From contig OZ037765.1 of the NCBI GenBank assembly GCA_964035545.1, positions 35,576,108-35,640,107 of the forward strand: a DNA stretch of 64,000 nucleotides. The letters are read 5' to 3'. This DNA is from Bugula neritina. Taxonomy: Eukaryota; Bryozoa; Gymnolaemata; Cheilostomatida; Bugulidae. This document shows, piece after piece, positions 12,101 through 20,884 of this stretch (positions are counted from its first letter, which is position 1; every line of letters starts with the position of its first letter). Made by a program: the position numbers and the translations under genes. Under the pieces are notes generated by a model that did not search any database, had not been told where the DNA came from, and was given only the letters and a program-made list of their open reading frames with translations.

Positions 12101-12336
12101 ATTATATTACACTGTGTCTGTATATTATATTATATTATATTACACTGTGTCTGTAGATTATACTATATATTATATTATATTATATTACACTGTGTCTGTA
12201 GATTATACTGTATATTATATTATATTATATTACGCTGTGTCTGTAGATTATCGGGGATGGAGCTGAACACGAGGATTTAGCTGAACTGGCGAAGCTGTTT
12301 GACCTTCACCAGTTAGAGGCTGCTGCTGAGGTGTAA
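4320..12336 (+). CDS. AIFM1: Apoptosis-inducing factor, mitochondrial, 603 aa, 13 exons
   Basis: FAD/NADH oxidoreductase of the mitochondrial intermembrane space. The family supports respiratory-chain assembly through CHCHD4 and can move to the nucleus in cell death. Exons: 4320-4416, 5471-5613, 5762-5830, 6935-7126, 7541-7702, 8435-8610, 8724-8863, 8939-9096, 9279-9452, 10082-10191, 10340-10502, 11863-12000, 12247-12336. All phases match and give 604 codons. The N-terminus ([12 protein letters not shown]) is basic and import-like. Residues 62-80 are a membrane anchor. The FAD motif GAGTAA is at 128-133, followed by YMRPPLSK. The NADH motif GGGFLG is at 296-301. VGLEPN and [11 protein letters not shown] follow, then the AIF C-terminal domain ([17 protein letters not shown]). 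Human AIFM1 is 613 aa. The start is the first in-frame ATG. The exon 9 donor (AAG|GTCTTT) is weak. Nine of 12 introns carry tandem arrays. Confidence 0.97.
4417..5470 (+). other. AIFM1 intron 1, about 1 kb without array
   Basis: The longest intron of the gene without a minisatellite. It is AT-rich with loose TAATAGTA-type simple sequence around 4600-4700. No embedded exon, RNA gene or transposon end was seen. Confidence 0.6.
5636..5725. repeat. Palindromic 15-bp repeat with CACGTG cores, AIFM1 intron 2
   Basis: Four to six copies built on ACTAGTAGTCATGTG. Two copies (5682-5691 and 5712-5721) read GTCACGTGAC, the palindromic E-box form bound in vertebrates by MiT/TFE and USF factors. The others read GTCATGTGAC. 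Confidence 0.8.
6067..6898. repeat. Minisatellite, 18-bp unit, about 46 copies, AIFM1 intron 3
   Basis: The unit is TCTGCTACTCTCTGTACG. Variants change CTCTCTG to CTCTTTG or TCTGC to TCTAC. Because 18 is a multiple of three and the unit lacks stops in several frames, it produces spurious open frames of 250-380 codons on both strands (for example repeated RRTESS on minus). Confidence 0.97.
7115..7255 (+). repeat. Exon-end/donor repeat, 22-bp unit, 6 copies, AIFM1 intron 4
   Basis: The unit contains CCTCTCAGCAAGGTGTGTTG, the last 12 bases of exon 4 (Pro-Leu-Ser-Lys) plus the start of the intron. The junction AAG|GTGTGT at 7126/7127 is therefore the first of about six identical donor sites. Confidence 0.95.
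7256..7533. repeat. Tandem repeat of GTGTGACTCAGTGTAGT type, AIFM1 intron 4
   Basis: Irregular copies built from ACTCAGTGTAGTG and ACTCAGTATAGTGT. It follows the donor repeat and runs to the acceptor of exon 5. The acceptor region GTGCTGTGACTGCAG looks like a variant copy of the same unit. Confidence 0.9.
7721..8431. repeat. Minisatellite, 11-bp unit, about 64 copies, AIFM1 intron 5
   Basis: The unit is CTATATTACTA, with CTCTATTACTA, CTGTATTACTA and CCATATTACTA variants. The array ends in CTGTATTCAG, the acceptor of exon 6. Confidence 0.95.
9099..9270. repeat. (CTA)n microsatellite, AIFM1 intron 8
   Basis: About 55 triplets of ACT/CTA with scattered GCT and AAT interruptions. It starts three bases into the intron (after GTGACA) and ends before TGTTTCAG. 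Confidence 0.95.
9470..10058. repeat. Minisatellite, 22-bp unit, about 27 copies, AIFM1 intron 9
   Basis: The unit contains ACTTCCTGTTATATATACAT and alternates between TATATATAC and TATACAC versions. It fills the intron between exons 9 and 10. Confidence 0.95.
10160..10263 (+). repeat. 30-bp exon-end/donor triplication, AIFM1 intron 10
   Basis: The last coding bases of exon 10 (TTCTTACACCAGTCCATG then TTCTG) and the donor GTAAGTA occur three times at 30-bp spacing. Copy 1 spans the real junction at 10191/10192. Copies 2 and 3 carry GTTAGTA donors. Reading on from copy 1 meets an immediate TAA, so use of a later donor would truncate the protein. Confidence 0.95.
10503..11822. repeat. Minisatellite, 15-bp unit, about 85 copies, AIFM1 intron 11
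   Basis: The unit is TCTCTGTCTATATAC. Early copies are more diverged (CTCGCTGACTTTATA). It begins at the donor (GTACTCGCTG, 10503) and its pyrimidine-rich strand is the sense strand. It is stop-free in several frames, which generates a spurious 518-codon frame. Confidence 0.97.
12050..12250 (+). repeat. 33-bp-class repeat containing the acceptor, AIFM1 intron 12
   Basis: Copies of (TATAT)n followed by TACACTGTGTCTGTA. The two copies before the real acceptor read CTGTGTCTGTAGATTATAC, which includes acceptor CTGTAG and the exon 13 start ATTAT. The real junction is at 12246/12247. Confidence 0.9.
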
Positions 12337-12405
12337 CACGTCACACCGACATTCTCTCTCCAATTCTGATCTACCCATTCTCTGTACATCTATTCTTTTT
12401 TATGA

Positions 12406-12411
12406 AATAAA
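12406..12411 (+). promoter_or_regulatory. Poly(A) signal AATAAA, AIFM1
   Basis: AATAAA lies 70 bp after the AIFM1 stop, with a second overlapping AATAAA next to it. It agrees with a short 3' untranslated region. Confidence 0.6.
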
Positions 12412-12476
12412 ATAAAAATTCTATATTTCAGCTCACTTAAAGTGGGAGTTATCATCTCATGTAGTGTTCTCCTCCA

Positions 12477-13165
12477 TTAGTTTACTTGTATACTGCAAGT
12501 AGTAGTACTCTTGTAGTTTACTTATATACTGCAAGTAGTAATACTCTTGTAGTTTACTTGTATACTGCAAGTAGTAATAAACTCTTGTAGTTTACTTGTA
12601 TACTGCAAGTAGTAGTACTCTTGTAGTTTACTTATATACTGCAAGTAGTAATACTCTTGTAGTTTACTTATATACTGCAAGTAGTAGTACTCTTGTAGTT
12701 TACTTGTATACTGCAAGTAGTAGTACTCTTGTAGTTTACTTATATACTGCAAGTAGTAATACTCTTGTAGTTTACTTGTATACTGCAAGTAGTAATACTC
12801 TTGTAGTTTACTTATATACTGCAAGTAGTAGTACTCTTGTAGTTTACTTATATACTGCAAGTAGTAATACTCTTGTAGTTTACTTGTATACTGCAAGTAG
12901 TAGTACTCTTGTAGTTTACTTATATACTGCAAGTAGTAATACTCTTGTAGTTTACTTGTATACTGCAAGTAGTAGTACTCTTGTAGTTTACTTATATACT
13001 GCAAGTAGTAGTACTCTTGTAGTTTACTTGTATACTGCAAGTAGTAGTAGTACTCTTGTAGTTTACTTATATACTGCAAGTAGTAGTACTCTTGTAGTTT
13101 ACTTATATACTGCAAGTAGTAATACTCTTGTAGTTTACTTAAATACTGCAAGTAGTAATAAACTC
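12477..13165. repeat. Minisatellite, 36-bp unit, about 19 copies
   Basis: The unit begins AGTTTACTTATATACTGCAA and continues GTAGTAATACTCTTGT. It is intergenic, directly downstream of AIFM1. Two copies carry AATAAACTC variants. No gene is supported here. Confidence 0.95.
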
Positions 13166-13257
13166 TTGTATTTTTTGCAGAATATAGTTTGATTAAACAA
13201 ATCAACTAAGATGAAGGTTAATAGATATATATACATATAGATGTAATTTGCAAGAGC

Positions 13258-13358
13258 TCAAAAAGCCTTCATCAAACTTCGTGAATTTTTCAAATTCCCC
13301 CTAAAATGTCCAAACCCCAAACCCTAGGGGGGAATTTCCCCCAGGTTGGGAACCACTG
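13258..13358 (-). mobile_element. hAT-like transposon end (fragment)
   Basis: Read on minus, the sequence begins CAGTGGTTCCCAACCTGGGG, a typical hAT-superfamily terminal motif, followed by a GGGGGAAATTCCCCC palindrome. Next to it, at 13310-13324, is GGGTTTGGGGTTTGG (minus), two units of the heptamer that fills the right end of the window. The opposite end was not found, so this is a fragment. Confidence 0.65.
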
Positions 13359-13383
13359 CATTAGAAGATATGATAGCCTAAAC

Positions 13384-13725
13384 CAGGGGTGTCCAACCTT
13401 TTCAGAACGAGGGCCTCTGAAAGAAAATATTTGGGGCAGAGAGCCACATTGTAAACTTCGGCTTGAGCTGGGAGCCACAGCGATAGTATTTTTCAAATTA
13501 TTCTTTTCAAATTCCTATGACTCATTACACAATGAAGACCCGATAGTTACTGCAGGCTGCATGTTCTGTAGCATGTGTATAAATCAGATATTTAAAAGGT
13601 GGTTTTTAACTTTAATTCATGTATACTGTAAAAAATAATTATAGCTTTATGCCTTTGAGAGCCACATAAACGTAGGCGGGAGGGTGGCCACATCTAGCCC
13701 TGGGGCCGCCTGTTGGACAGCCCTG
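13384..13725. mobile_element. Non-autonomous hAT-like element, 342 bp with target duplication
   Basis: It starts CAGGGGTGTCCAAC and ends GTTGGACAGCCCTG, inverted repeats matching at 13 of 14 bases. It is flanked by GCCTAAAC (13376-13383) and GTCTAAAC (13726-13733), an 8-bp target duplication with one mismatch, as hAT elements make. No transposase frame lies inside, so it is a MITE-type copy. Confidence 0.85.
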
Positions 13726-13973
13726 GTCTAAACATACTTGAAACACTTGCTACGCGCTTTCAGTTACGCGTTGCTGCAGGAGGAGGGAGAGAATGTGAAG
13801 GTCAGGTAGAGGTGATTACCATTGCCGTTGATATTTCATTATCTTTAATGTTTGAGTGGTACTTGAAATAATATCTGTATCTTATATGTCAAGTCTGATT
13901 GTAGAGGATTTGTTATAATATATCTGTATATATGGTATGGTGCTGTTAACACAGGTGATACGTATAAACTAAA

Positions 13974-16678
13974 CACTGTATATATTAGTAACAGTGTATA
14001 CTATATATTAGTAACAGTATATACTATATATTAGTAACAGTATATACTATATATTAGTAACAGTATATACTATATATTAGTAACAGTGTATACTATATAT
14101 TAGTAACAGTATATACTATATATTAGTAACAGTGTATATACTATATATTAGTAACAGTATATACTATATATTAGTAACAGTATATATACTATATATTAGT
14201 AACAGTGTATATACTATATATTAGTAACAGTATATACTATATATTAGTAACAGTGTATACTATATATTAGTAACAGTATATACTATATATTAGTAACAGT
14301 GTATACTATATATTAGTAACAGAGTATACTATATATTAGTAACAGTGTATACTATATATTAGTAACAGTATATACTATATATTAGTAACAGTATATACTA
14401 TATATTAGTAACAGTATATACTATATATTAGTAACAGTATATACTATATATTAGTAACAGTATATACTATATATTAGTAACAGTGTATACTATATATTAG
14501 TAACAGTATATACTATATATTAGTAACAGTATATACTATATATTAGTAACAGTGTATACTATATATTAGTAACAGTGTATACTATATATTAGTAACAGTA
14601 TATACTATATATTAGTAACAGTATATACTATATATTAGTAACAGTGTATACTATATATTAGTAACAGTGTATACTATATATTAGTAACAGTATATACTAT
14701 ATATTAGTAACAGTATATACTATATATTAGTAACAGTATATATACTATATATTAGTAACAGTATATACTATATATTAGTAATAGTGTATACTATATATTA
14801 GTAACAGTATATACTATATATTAGTAACAGTGTATACTATATATTAGTAACAGTGTATACTATATATTAGTAACAGTGTATACTATATATTAGTAACAGT
14901 ATATACTATATATTAGTAACAGTGTATATACTATATATTAGTAACAGTATATACTATATATTAGTAACAGTGTATATACTATATATTAGTAACAGTATAT
15001 ACTATATATTAGTAACAGTATATACTGTATATTAGTAACAGTGTATATACTATATATTAGTAACAGTATATACTATATATTAGTAACAGTGTATACTATA
15101 TATTAGTAACAGTGTATACTATATATTAGTAACAGTGTATACTATATATTAGTAACAGTGTATACTATATATTAGTAACAGTATATACTATATATTAGTA
15201 ACAGTGTATACTATATATTAGTAACAGTGTATACTATATATTAGTAACAGTGTATACTATATATTAGTAACAGTGTATACTATATATTAGTAACAGTGTA
15301 TATACTATATATTAGTAACAGTGTATACTATATATTAGTAACAGTGTATATACTATATATTAGTAACAGTGTATATACTATATATTAGTAACAGTATATA
15401 TACTATATATTAGTAACAGTATATACTATATATTAGTAACAGTGTATACTATATATTAGTAACAGTGTATATACTATATATTAGTAACAGTATATACTAT
15501 ATATTAGTAACAGTGTATACTATATATTAGTAACAGTGTATATACTATATATTAGTAACAGTGTATACTATATATTAGTAACAGTATATACTATATATTA
15601 GTAACAGTGTATATACTATATATTAGTAACAGTATATACTATATATTAGTAACAGTGTATATACTATATATTAGTAACAGTATATACTATATATTAGTAA
15701 CAGTGTATACTATATATTAGTAACAGTGTATACTATATATTAGTAACAGTGTATACTATATATTAGTAACAGTGTATACTATATATTAGTAACAGTGTAT
15801 ACTATATATTAGTAATAGTGTATACTATATATTAGTAACAGTATATACTATATATTAGTAACAGTATATACTATATATTAGTAACAGTGTATACTATATA
15901 TTAGTAACAGTGTATACTATATATTAGTAACAGTGTATACTATATATTAGTAACAGTATATACTATATATTAGTAACAGTGTATACTATATATTAGTAAC
16001 AGTGTATACTATATATTAGTAACAGTGTATACTATATATTAGTAACAGTATATACTATATATTAGTAACAGTGTATACTATATATTAGTAACAGTGTATA
16101 TACTATATATTAGTAACAGTGTATACTATATATTAGTAACAGTATATACTATATATTAGTAACAGTGTATATACTATATATTAGTAACAGTATATACTAT
16201 ATATTAGTAACAGTATATACTATATATTAGTAACAGTGTATACTATATATTAGTAACAGTGTATACTATATATTAGTAACAGTGTATACTATATATTAGT
16301 AACAGTGTATACTATATATTAGTAACAGTGTATACTATATATTAGTAATAGTGTATACTATATATTAGTAACAGTATATACTATATATTAGTAACAGTAT
16401 ATACTATATATTAGTAACAGTGTATACTATATATTAGTAACAGTGTATACTATATATTAGTAACAGTGTATACTATATATTAGTAACAGTATATACTATA
16501 TATTAGTAACAGTGTATACTATATATTAGTAACAGTGTATACTATATATTAGTAACAGTGTATACTATATATTAGTAACAGTGTATACTAAATATTAGTA
16601 ACAGTGTATACTATATATTAGTAACAGTATATACTATATATTAGTAACAGTGTATACTATATATTAGTAACAGTGTAT
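13974..16678. repeat. Minisatellite, 23-bp unit, about 117 copies, 2.7 kb
   Basis: The unit contains GTATACTATATATTAGTAAC plus AGT. Some copies are 25 bp with an added TA (GTGTATATAC), and GTG/GTA variants alternate. Rare TAATAG variants at about 14779, 15811 and 16344 mark duplicated blocks. It is intergenic between AIFM1 and the next gene. Confidence 0.97.
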
Positions 16679-16899
16679 TACACACTAATACATGATAAGA
16701 GTGCTTTCATAATCTTTATTTTCTTTGGAGAACAACAAAGAAAACTTGAAACTTGCCTCAGTTTAATTTTGTACTAAGAATAATTGCCACAATTGTTTGT
16801 GAAACAAGTGGTCTATTGTATTCCTTGTGTTAGTAGTTGCCAAGTTGTTTAGTGAAGGGTTTGTTACACTTTATGTTCCATTAGCTCAACCTGTCAGCA

Positions 16900-17085
16900 T
16901 TTGCTGCCACAGGTGTTGCTGCCACAGGTATTGCTGCCACAGGTGTTGCTGCTGCAGGTATTGTTGCTGCCACAGGTATTGCTGCCACAGGTGTTGCTGC
17001 TGCAGGTATTGTTGCTGCCACAGGTATTGCTGCCACAGGTGTTGCTGCCACAGGTATTGCTGCCACAGGTATTGCTGCTGCAAGT
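16900..17085. repeat. Tandem repeat, 15-bp unit (ATTGCTGCCACAGGT)
   Basis: About 12 copies of TTGCTGCCACAGGTA/G, with GCTGCTGCAGGT variants. Every copy contains CACAG|GT or GCAG|GT, a splice-junction-like core. It is intergenic, upstream of the 17404 gene. Confidence 0.9.
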
Positions 17086-17167
17086 ATGCTCTAATGTCGC
17101 AATCAAGTCTGCTCTAATTGCTGGAAGAATTAGGCTGTGTGTAAAGGAGCTTGTGTGACAGCTGGCA

Positions 17168-17305
17168 GAAAGTTGACACTTCTAGATACAGTTGACACTT
17201 CTAGATAACGTTGACACTTCTAGATACAGTTGACACTTCTAGATACAGTTGACACTTCTAGATACAGTTGACACTTCTAGATACAGTTGACACTTCTAGA
17301 TACCA
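17168..17305. repeat. Tandem repeat, 19-bp unit (GTTGACACTTCTAGATACA)
   Basis: About seven nearly perfect copies, 100-240 bp upstream of the start codon of the 17404 gene, in its presumed promoter or 5' untranslated region. Confidence 0.9.
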
Positions 17306-17403
17306 TTGACAGACAGGTGCAGGTACTTTCTCTGGCAGCTGACAATAGCACACAGCACCCAGGCCACAGGTAGTTGAAGCTGACACCTGCGGTTAGTGTC
17401 AGG

Positions 17404-18620
17404 ATGACAGCTTCGACAGGTTATATTCATTGTGTGCCTGCAGTGAGCCTAGAGGAGAGTTATCCTTCCTCTAGCGTCCATTCACCTGCTGGTATGTTTA
17501 ACAAAGAGTATAACATGTGTGCTTGCTGTATAGTAGTCTGTAGTATATATAAAGAGTATATATATGTGTATATATAGTAGTCTGTAGTATATATAAAGAG
17601 TATATATATGTGTATATAGAGTAGTCTGTAGTATATATAAAGAGTATATATATATGTATATATAGTAGTCTGTAGTGTATATAAAGAGTATATATCTGTG
17701 TATATATAGTAGTCTGTAGTGTATATAAAGAGTATATATCTGTGTATGTATAGTAGTCTGTAGTATATATAAAGAGTATATATCTGTGTATATATAGTAG
17801 CCTGTAGTATATATAAAGAGTATATATCTGTGTATATATAGTAGCCTGTAGTATATATAAAGAGTATATATCTGTGTATGTAGTAGTCTGTAGTATATAT
17901 AAAGAGTATATATGTAATTTATATTGAACAGGGCTCACTGGATACGACCTTCAACAAGGTCGCGGCAGACCGCAACAGCCTCTAGCCGTTGTAGAATTGA
18001 GTATAGATAATACTTGTGAAAAACCGAGCAAATGGTCAAGTGCTAGCAGTCTCGGCAAACAAGTCGGACACTCAAAAGGATTCCCTATTGCAAGTAACTC
18101 CAGGGCACGCCAACTCAGACTCAGCAGATTGTCTGCTGCCTCTACTGAAAGGGTTGAGTCAAAGGCTTTTCTCCATGAGGTGCGTTATACTTATTAATTT
18201 ATGTGAATCCATCTGAGATGTTCTTATTGCATGCTGCAATTCGCTACATAGAATTTTCCAACCCATGAAAGTTTTATTTTGCAGGCCAGAAACTCAAAGG
18301 ACAAGACAACCAGTTGGAAAAAAGCAAGAAATAGCAGAGGTTCTGCTTGTACGTCAGTACAGCGGGTGTACAAACCTACACTCCCTAAATACTGCTTCAG
18401 TGCCAGCACATACCAGAGTGTGCTGACAGATTATTCCACGTCAGCCGGTTTGGGGATGGTGCGGGGCGACCTCTCTCAACTCCCACCGCCCCGTCACACT
18501 CTTATGACAAGAGAGCTGCCCTATGTCTATAGATACAAAATACAGCAGGGGATAACTTCCCTCAACAACATGATACCCACAAGGCGTGACAACTCCCATC
18601 CTGTCAACCAGATATGGTGA
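17404..18620 (+). CDS. Unrecognised protein, 223 aa, three exons
   Basis: Exons are 17404-17491, 17932-18179 and 18285-18620. They give 224 codons with phase intact and good GT-AG sites. The start is the first in-frame ATG. The protein begins MTASTGYIHCVPAVSLEESY, is rich in Ser, Arg, Gln and Lys, and has no signal peptide or membrane segment. The C-terminal 60 residues look structured and possibly conserved, with LPPPRHTLMTRELPYVYRYK and an ending of NSHPVNQIW. Small proteins with such Tyr/Pro/Arg-rich tails include ciliary microtubule-inner proteins, but I see no defining motif. A possible poly(A) signal lies at 19076-19081. No function can be assigned. Confidence 0.8.
17528..17912. repeat. 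Minisatellite, about 44-bp unit, intron 1 of the 17404 gene
   Basis: About 9 copies built from TAGTAGTCTGTAGTATATAT and AAAGAGTATATATCTGTGTA. The AAAGAGTATA portion also occurs 10 bp after the donor, so the array seems to start from the 5' end of the intron. Confidence 0.9.
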
Positions 18621-19204
18621 TAGACAACTTCTCCCCAACTTCATTGTGTATATAGGATTACGATCTACTCAATACTAAAGTACAACGTCTGCAGTTTGAT
18701 ATATTGCAATTGTTAATCTGCAGCAGATTTGTCTCTTGGGGTAGCTGCAGACTACATCCTATGTTGATTGAAAAATTGTGTTCTTGAAAAGTTTATATAA
18801 TTTAAACGCCAAGAAACTTTCTAAAACAGTTTGTTGAAATTGCTGTAATGTATCAGTTTGACATTTTTCTACTGTACATTATTGATAGTAGATGGGAGAG
18901 CTGAGTGGTATTGTTATTAATATAGCATCCACTGAGCCCAGTTATTTTATTTTGCAGTACAATAACATAGTATATTATATTTATTAATAAATAGGATAGT
19001 AATATATTATGTAAAATGTCAAATTTTTCGTTGCAACTAATGTTTGTATTTCTATACTATGAATGTGTAAAAATTAATAAAGAAAGGCTTCAACAGTGAA
19101 TCATACATAGAGTGTTGTCCCTTCTTTAGAAATTGAATGAACGCTTTTCATCAGTGAATAGAAATATTGATTGAAACAGTATAAAGCAAACAAACTAAAG
19201 ACTG
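18621..19204. other. 3' untranslated region and spacer
   Basis: Unique AT-rich sequence after the 17404 gene. AATAAA at 19076-19081 is a plausible poly(A) signal, giving a 3' untranslated region of about 470 bp. Nothing else was recognised. Confidence 0.5.
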
Positions 19205-19545
19205 TAGTATTAGTAGTATTCAACATATAGTACAGGTATGGCTGCAGTATTCAACGTATAGTACAGGTATAGCTGTAGTATTCAACGTATAGTACAGGTA
19301 TAGTTGTAGTATTCAACATATAGTACAGGTAACTCTAGTATTCAACATATAGTACAGGTATAGCTGTAGTATTCAACATATAGTACAGGTAACTCTAGTA
19401 TTCAACATATAGTACAGGTAACTCTAGTATTCAACATATAGTACAGGTAGCTGCAGTATTCAACATATAGTACAGGTAGCTGCAGTATTCAACATATAGT
19501 ACAGGTATAGTTGTAGTATTCAATGTATAACAGCACAGGTAGCTG
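19205..19545. repeat. Tandem repeat of TTCAACATATAGTACAGGTA, about 12 copies
   Basis: Units alternate between about 27 and 31 bp, depending on whether TATAGCTGTAG or ACTCTAG joins the cores. It ends 80 bp before the start codon of the membrane-protein gene. Confidence 0.9.
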
Positions 19546-19622
19546 TAAACTGAGGTTACTAGACTGAATAAGAATCTACTAGGAGCTTGCGAAAACATTC
19601 TGCAGCTGAAGAGAGAGAAAGA

Positions 19623-20458
19623 ATGGCTCAGGCTGAAGAAAACGTGCCACCTTTTCTGTCAACTGACTACTTGGAGACACTTGGGAGTAAGTCAACTCAA
19701 AATACCTTCTTTGTCTGTAGACATACATACGTGTATCCTGAGGCTACATCTATTCTAGTATGATCTAAGGCTACATTTACTCTATTATGATCTGAGGCTA
19801 CATCTATTCTAGTATGATCTAAGGCTACATCTATTCTAGTATGATCTGAGGCTTCATCTACTCTAGTATGATCTGAGGCTACATCTACTCTAGTATGATC
19901 TAAGGCTACATCTACTCTAGTATGATCTAAGGCCATATCTACTCTAGTATGATGCACATGTGTGTATTGACAGGTGATGGAGTTATAATAATGGTGGTTG
20001 GATTGTTCCTGCTGACTATACTTGTTGTCTCTACGGCAGCCCTTCTGGTGTGGTACACTTGCAAAGGGTAGGTTTTTGGCACCAGCCATTATTACAAACA
20101 CAATATTTACTGTGTAAGAATCGCATTAAGCTAATTTAGAGTAAATTATATTGTTTGCAGAAGGAAAGTGGAAAAGTCGGCTGAGAAGCTGTACGAAAGC
20201 GACATAAATGGACCAAGACTGGGAGTGATGGTATCACCTCGGGACAATCTTGGAGTGCCCCGACCGACCAACAATGACAGAGGACTTCTGGCTAACCTGG
20301 GGGTGCCTGACTCTTCACCAGAAGGGTCAGCTGCTAATAGCCCAAATTCCCAGCTGACAGACCTGAATGGTGGGGAGCCTTCAACACGACCCCACCAAGA
20401 GAACGTCTTAGCTTATGATAATACAAACTACTATGAAGACAGTGCTGTATTGTTTTAG
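19623..20458 (+). CDS. Single-pass membrane protein, 151 aa, three exons
   Basis: Exons are 19623-19686, 19974-20067 and 20161-20458, with all phases matching. There is a 21-residue acidic N-terminus with no signal peptide, then one strong membrane segment at about residues 24-48 (VIIMVVGLFLLTILVVSTAA then LLVWY), then TCKGRKVEK. The basic stop-transfer run places the 100-residue tail in the cytosol (type III topology). The tail is Pro/Asn/Ser rich with a duplicated NLGVP (LGVPRP, NLGVPD) and ends YDNTNYYEDSAVLF. The Tyr cluster could be a phosphorylation or adaptor site, and the C-terminal VLF resembles a class II PDZ ligand (inference). No family is recognised. A poly(A) signal follows at 20482-20487. 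It is tail to tail with SMG6. Confidence 0.85.
19737..19955. repeat. Minisatellite, 27-bp unit, about 8 copies
   Basis: The unit contains CTACATCTATTCTAGTATGA, then TCTAAGG. It fills intron 1 of the membrane-protein gene, ending just before the acceptor region. Confidence 0.9.
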
Positions 20459-20481
20459 TGACTCTATTCAATAGAAATCAA

Positions 20482-20487
20482 AATAAA
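20482..20487 (+). promoter_or_regulatory. Poly(A) signal AATAAA, membrane-protein gene
   Basis: AATAAA lies 24 bp after the stop codon, so the 3' untranslated region would be very short. A further AATAAA-containing stretch occurs near 20573. Confidence 0.5.
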
Positions 20488-20811
20488 TGTAAATAGTGCT
20501 GAGAGTTTTACTTTAGACACGTATATTCAGGCTTGTAAACAAAAACATGACATTTAGAGTTCTGTATGTGAATAAAACACAACTTAGCAAATATAAAGTC
20601 AAATAGGCCATTATTATCTGATTGAATCAACCAACAGAGAAGTGAGTTGGGAAACCAACTGGCAGTGTGGGGTGAAAGCAGGGAGTATATGTTATATGAA
20701 ACACATACAGCCCTTGGTGGGAGATTATACATCTGGCAATATGGTCATATATATTTATATGTGCAGAAACTGCTTGCACCTTAGCACTTTCTCACAATAT
20801 GTTCACAAACG

Positions 20812-20882
20812 CTTGGTGATGTCATATACACTTGGTGATGTCATATACACTTGGTGACGTCATAGACAATTGGTAATTTCAT
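20812..20882. repeat. Short 19-bp repeat with TGATGTCA/TGACGTCA cores
   Basis: Four copies of CTTGGTGATGTCATATACA, directly beyond the SMG6 stop codon (20885-20887), so likely in its 3' untranslated region. The third copy contains TGACGTCA (20855-20862), the palindromic CREB/ATF site. Confidence 0.8.
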
Positions 20883-20884
20883 AG

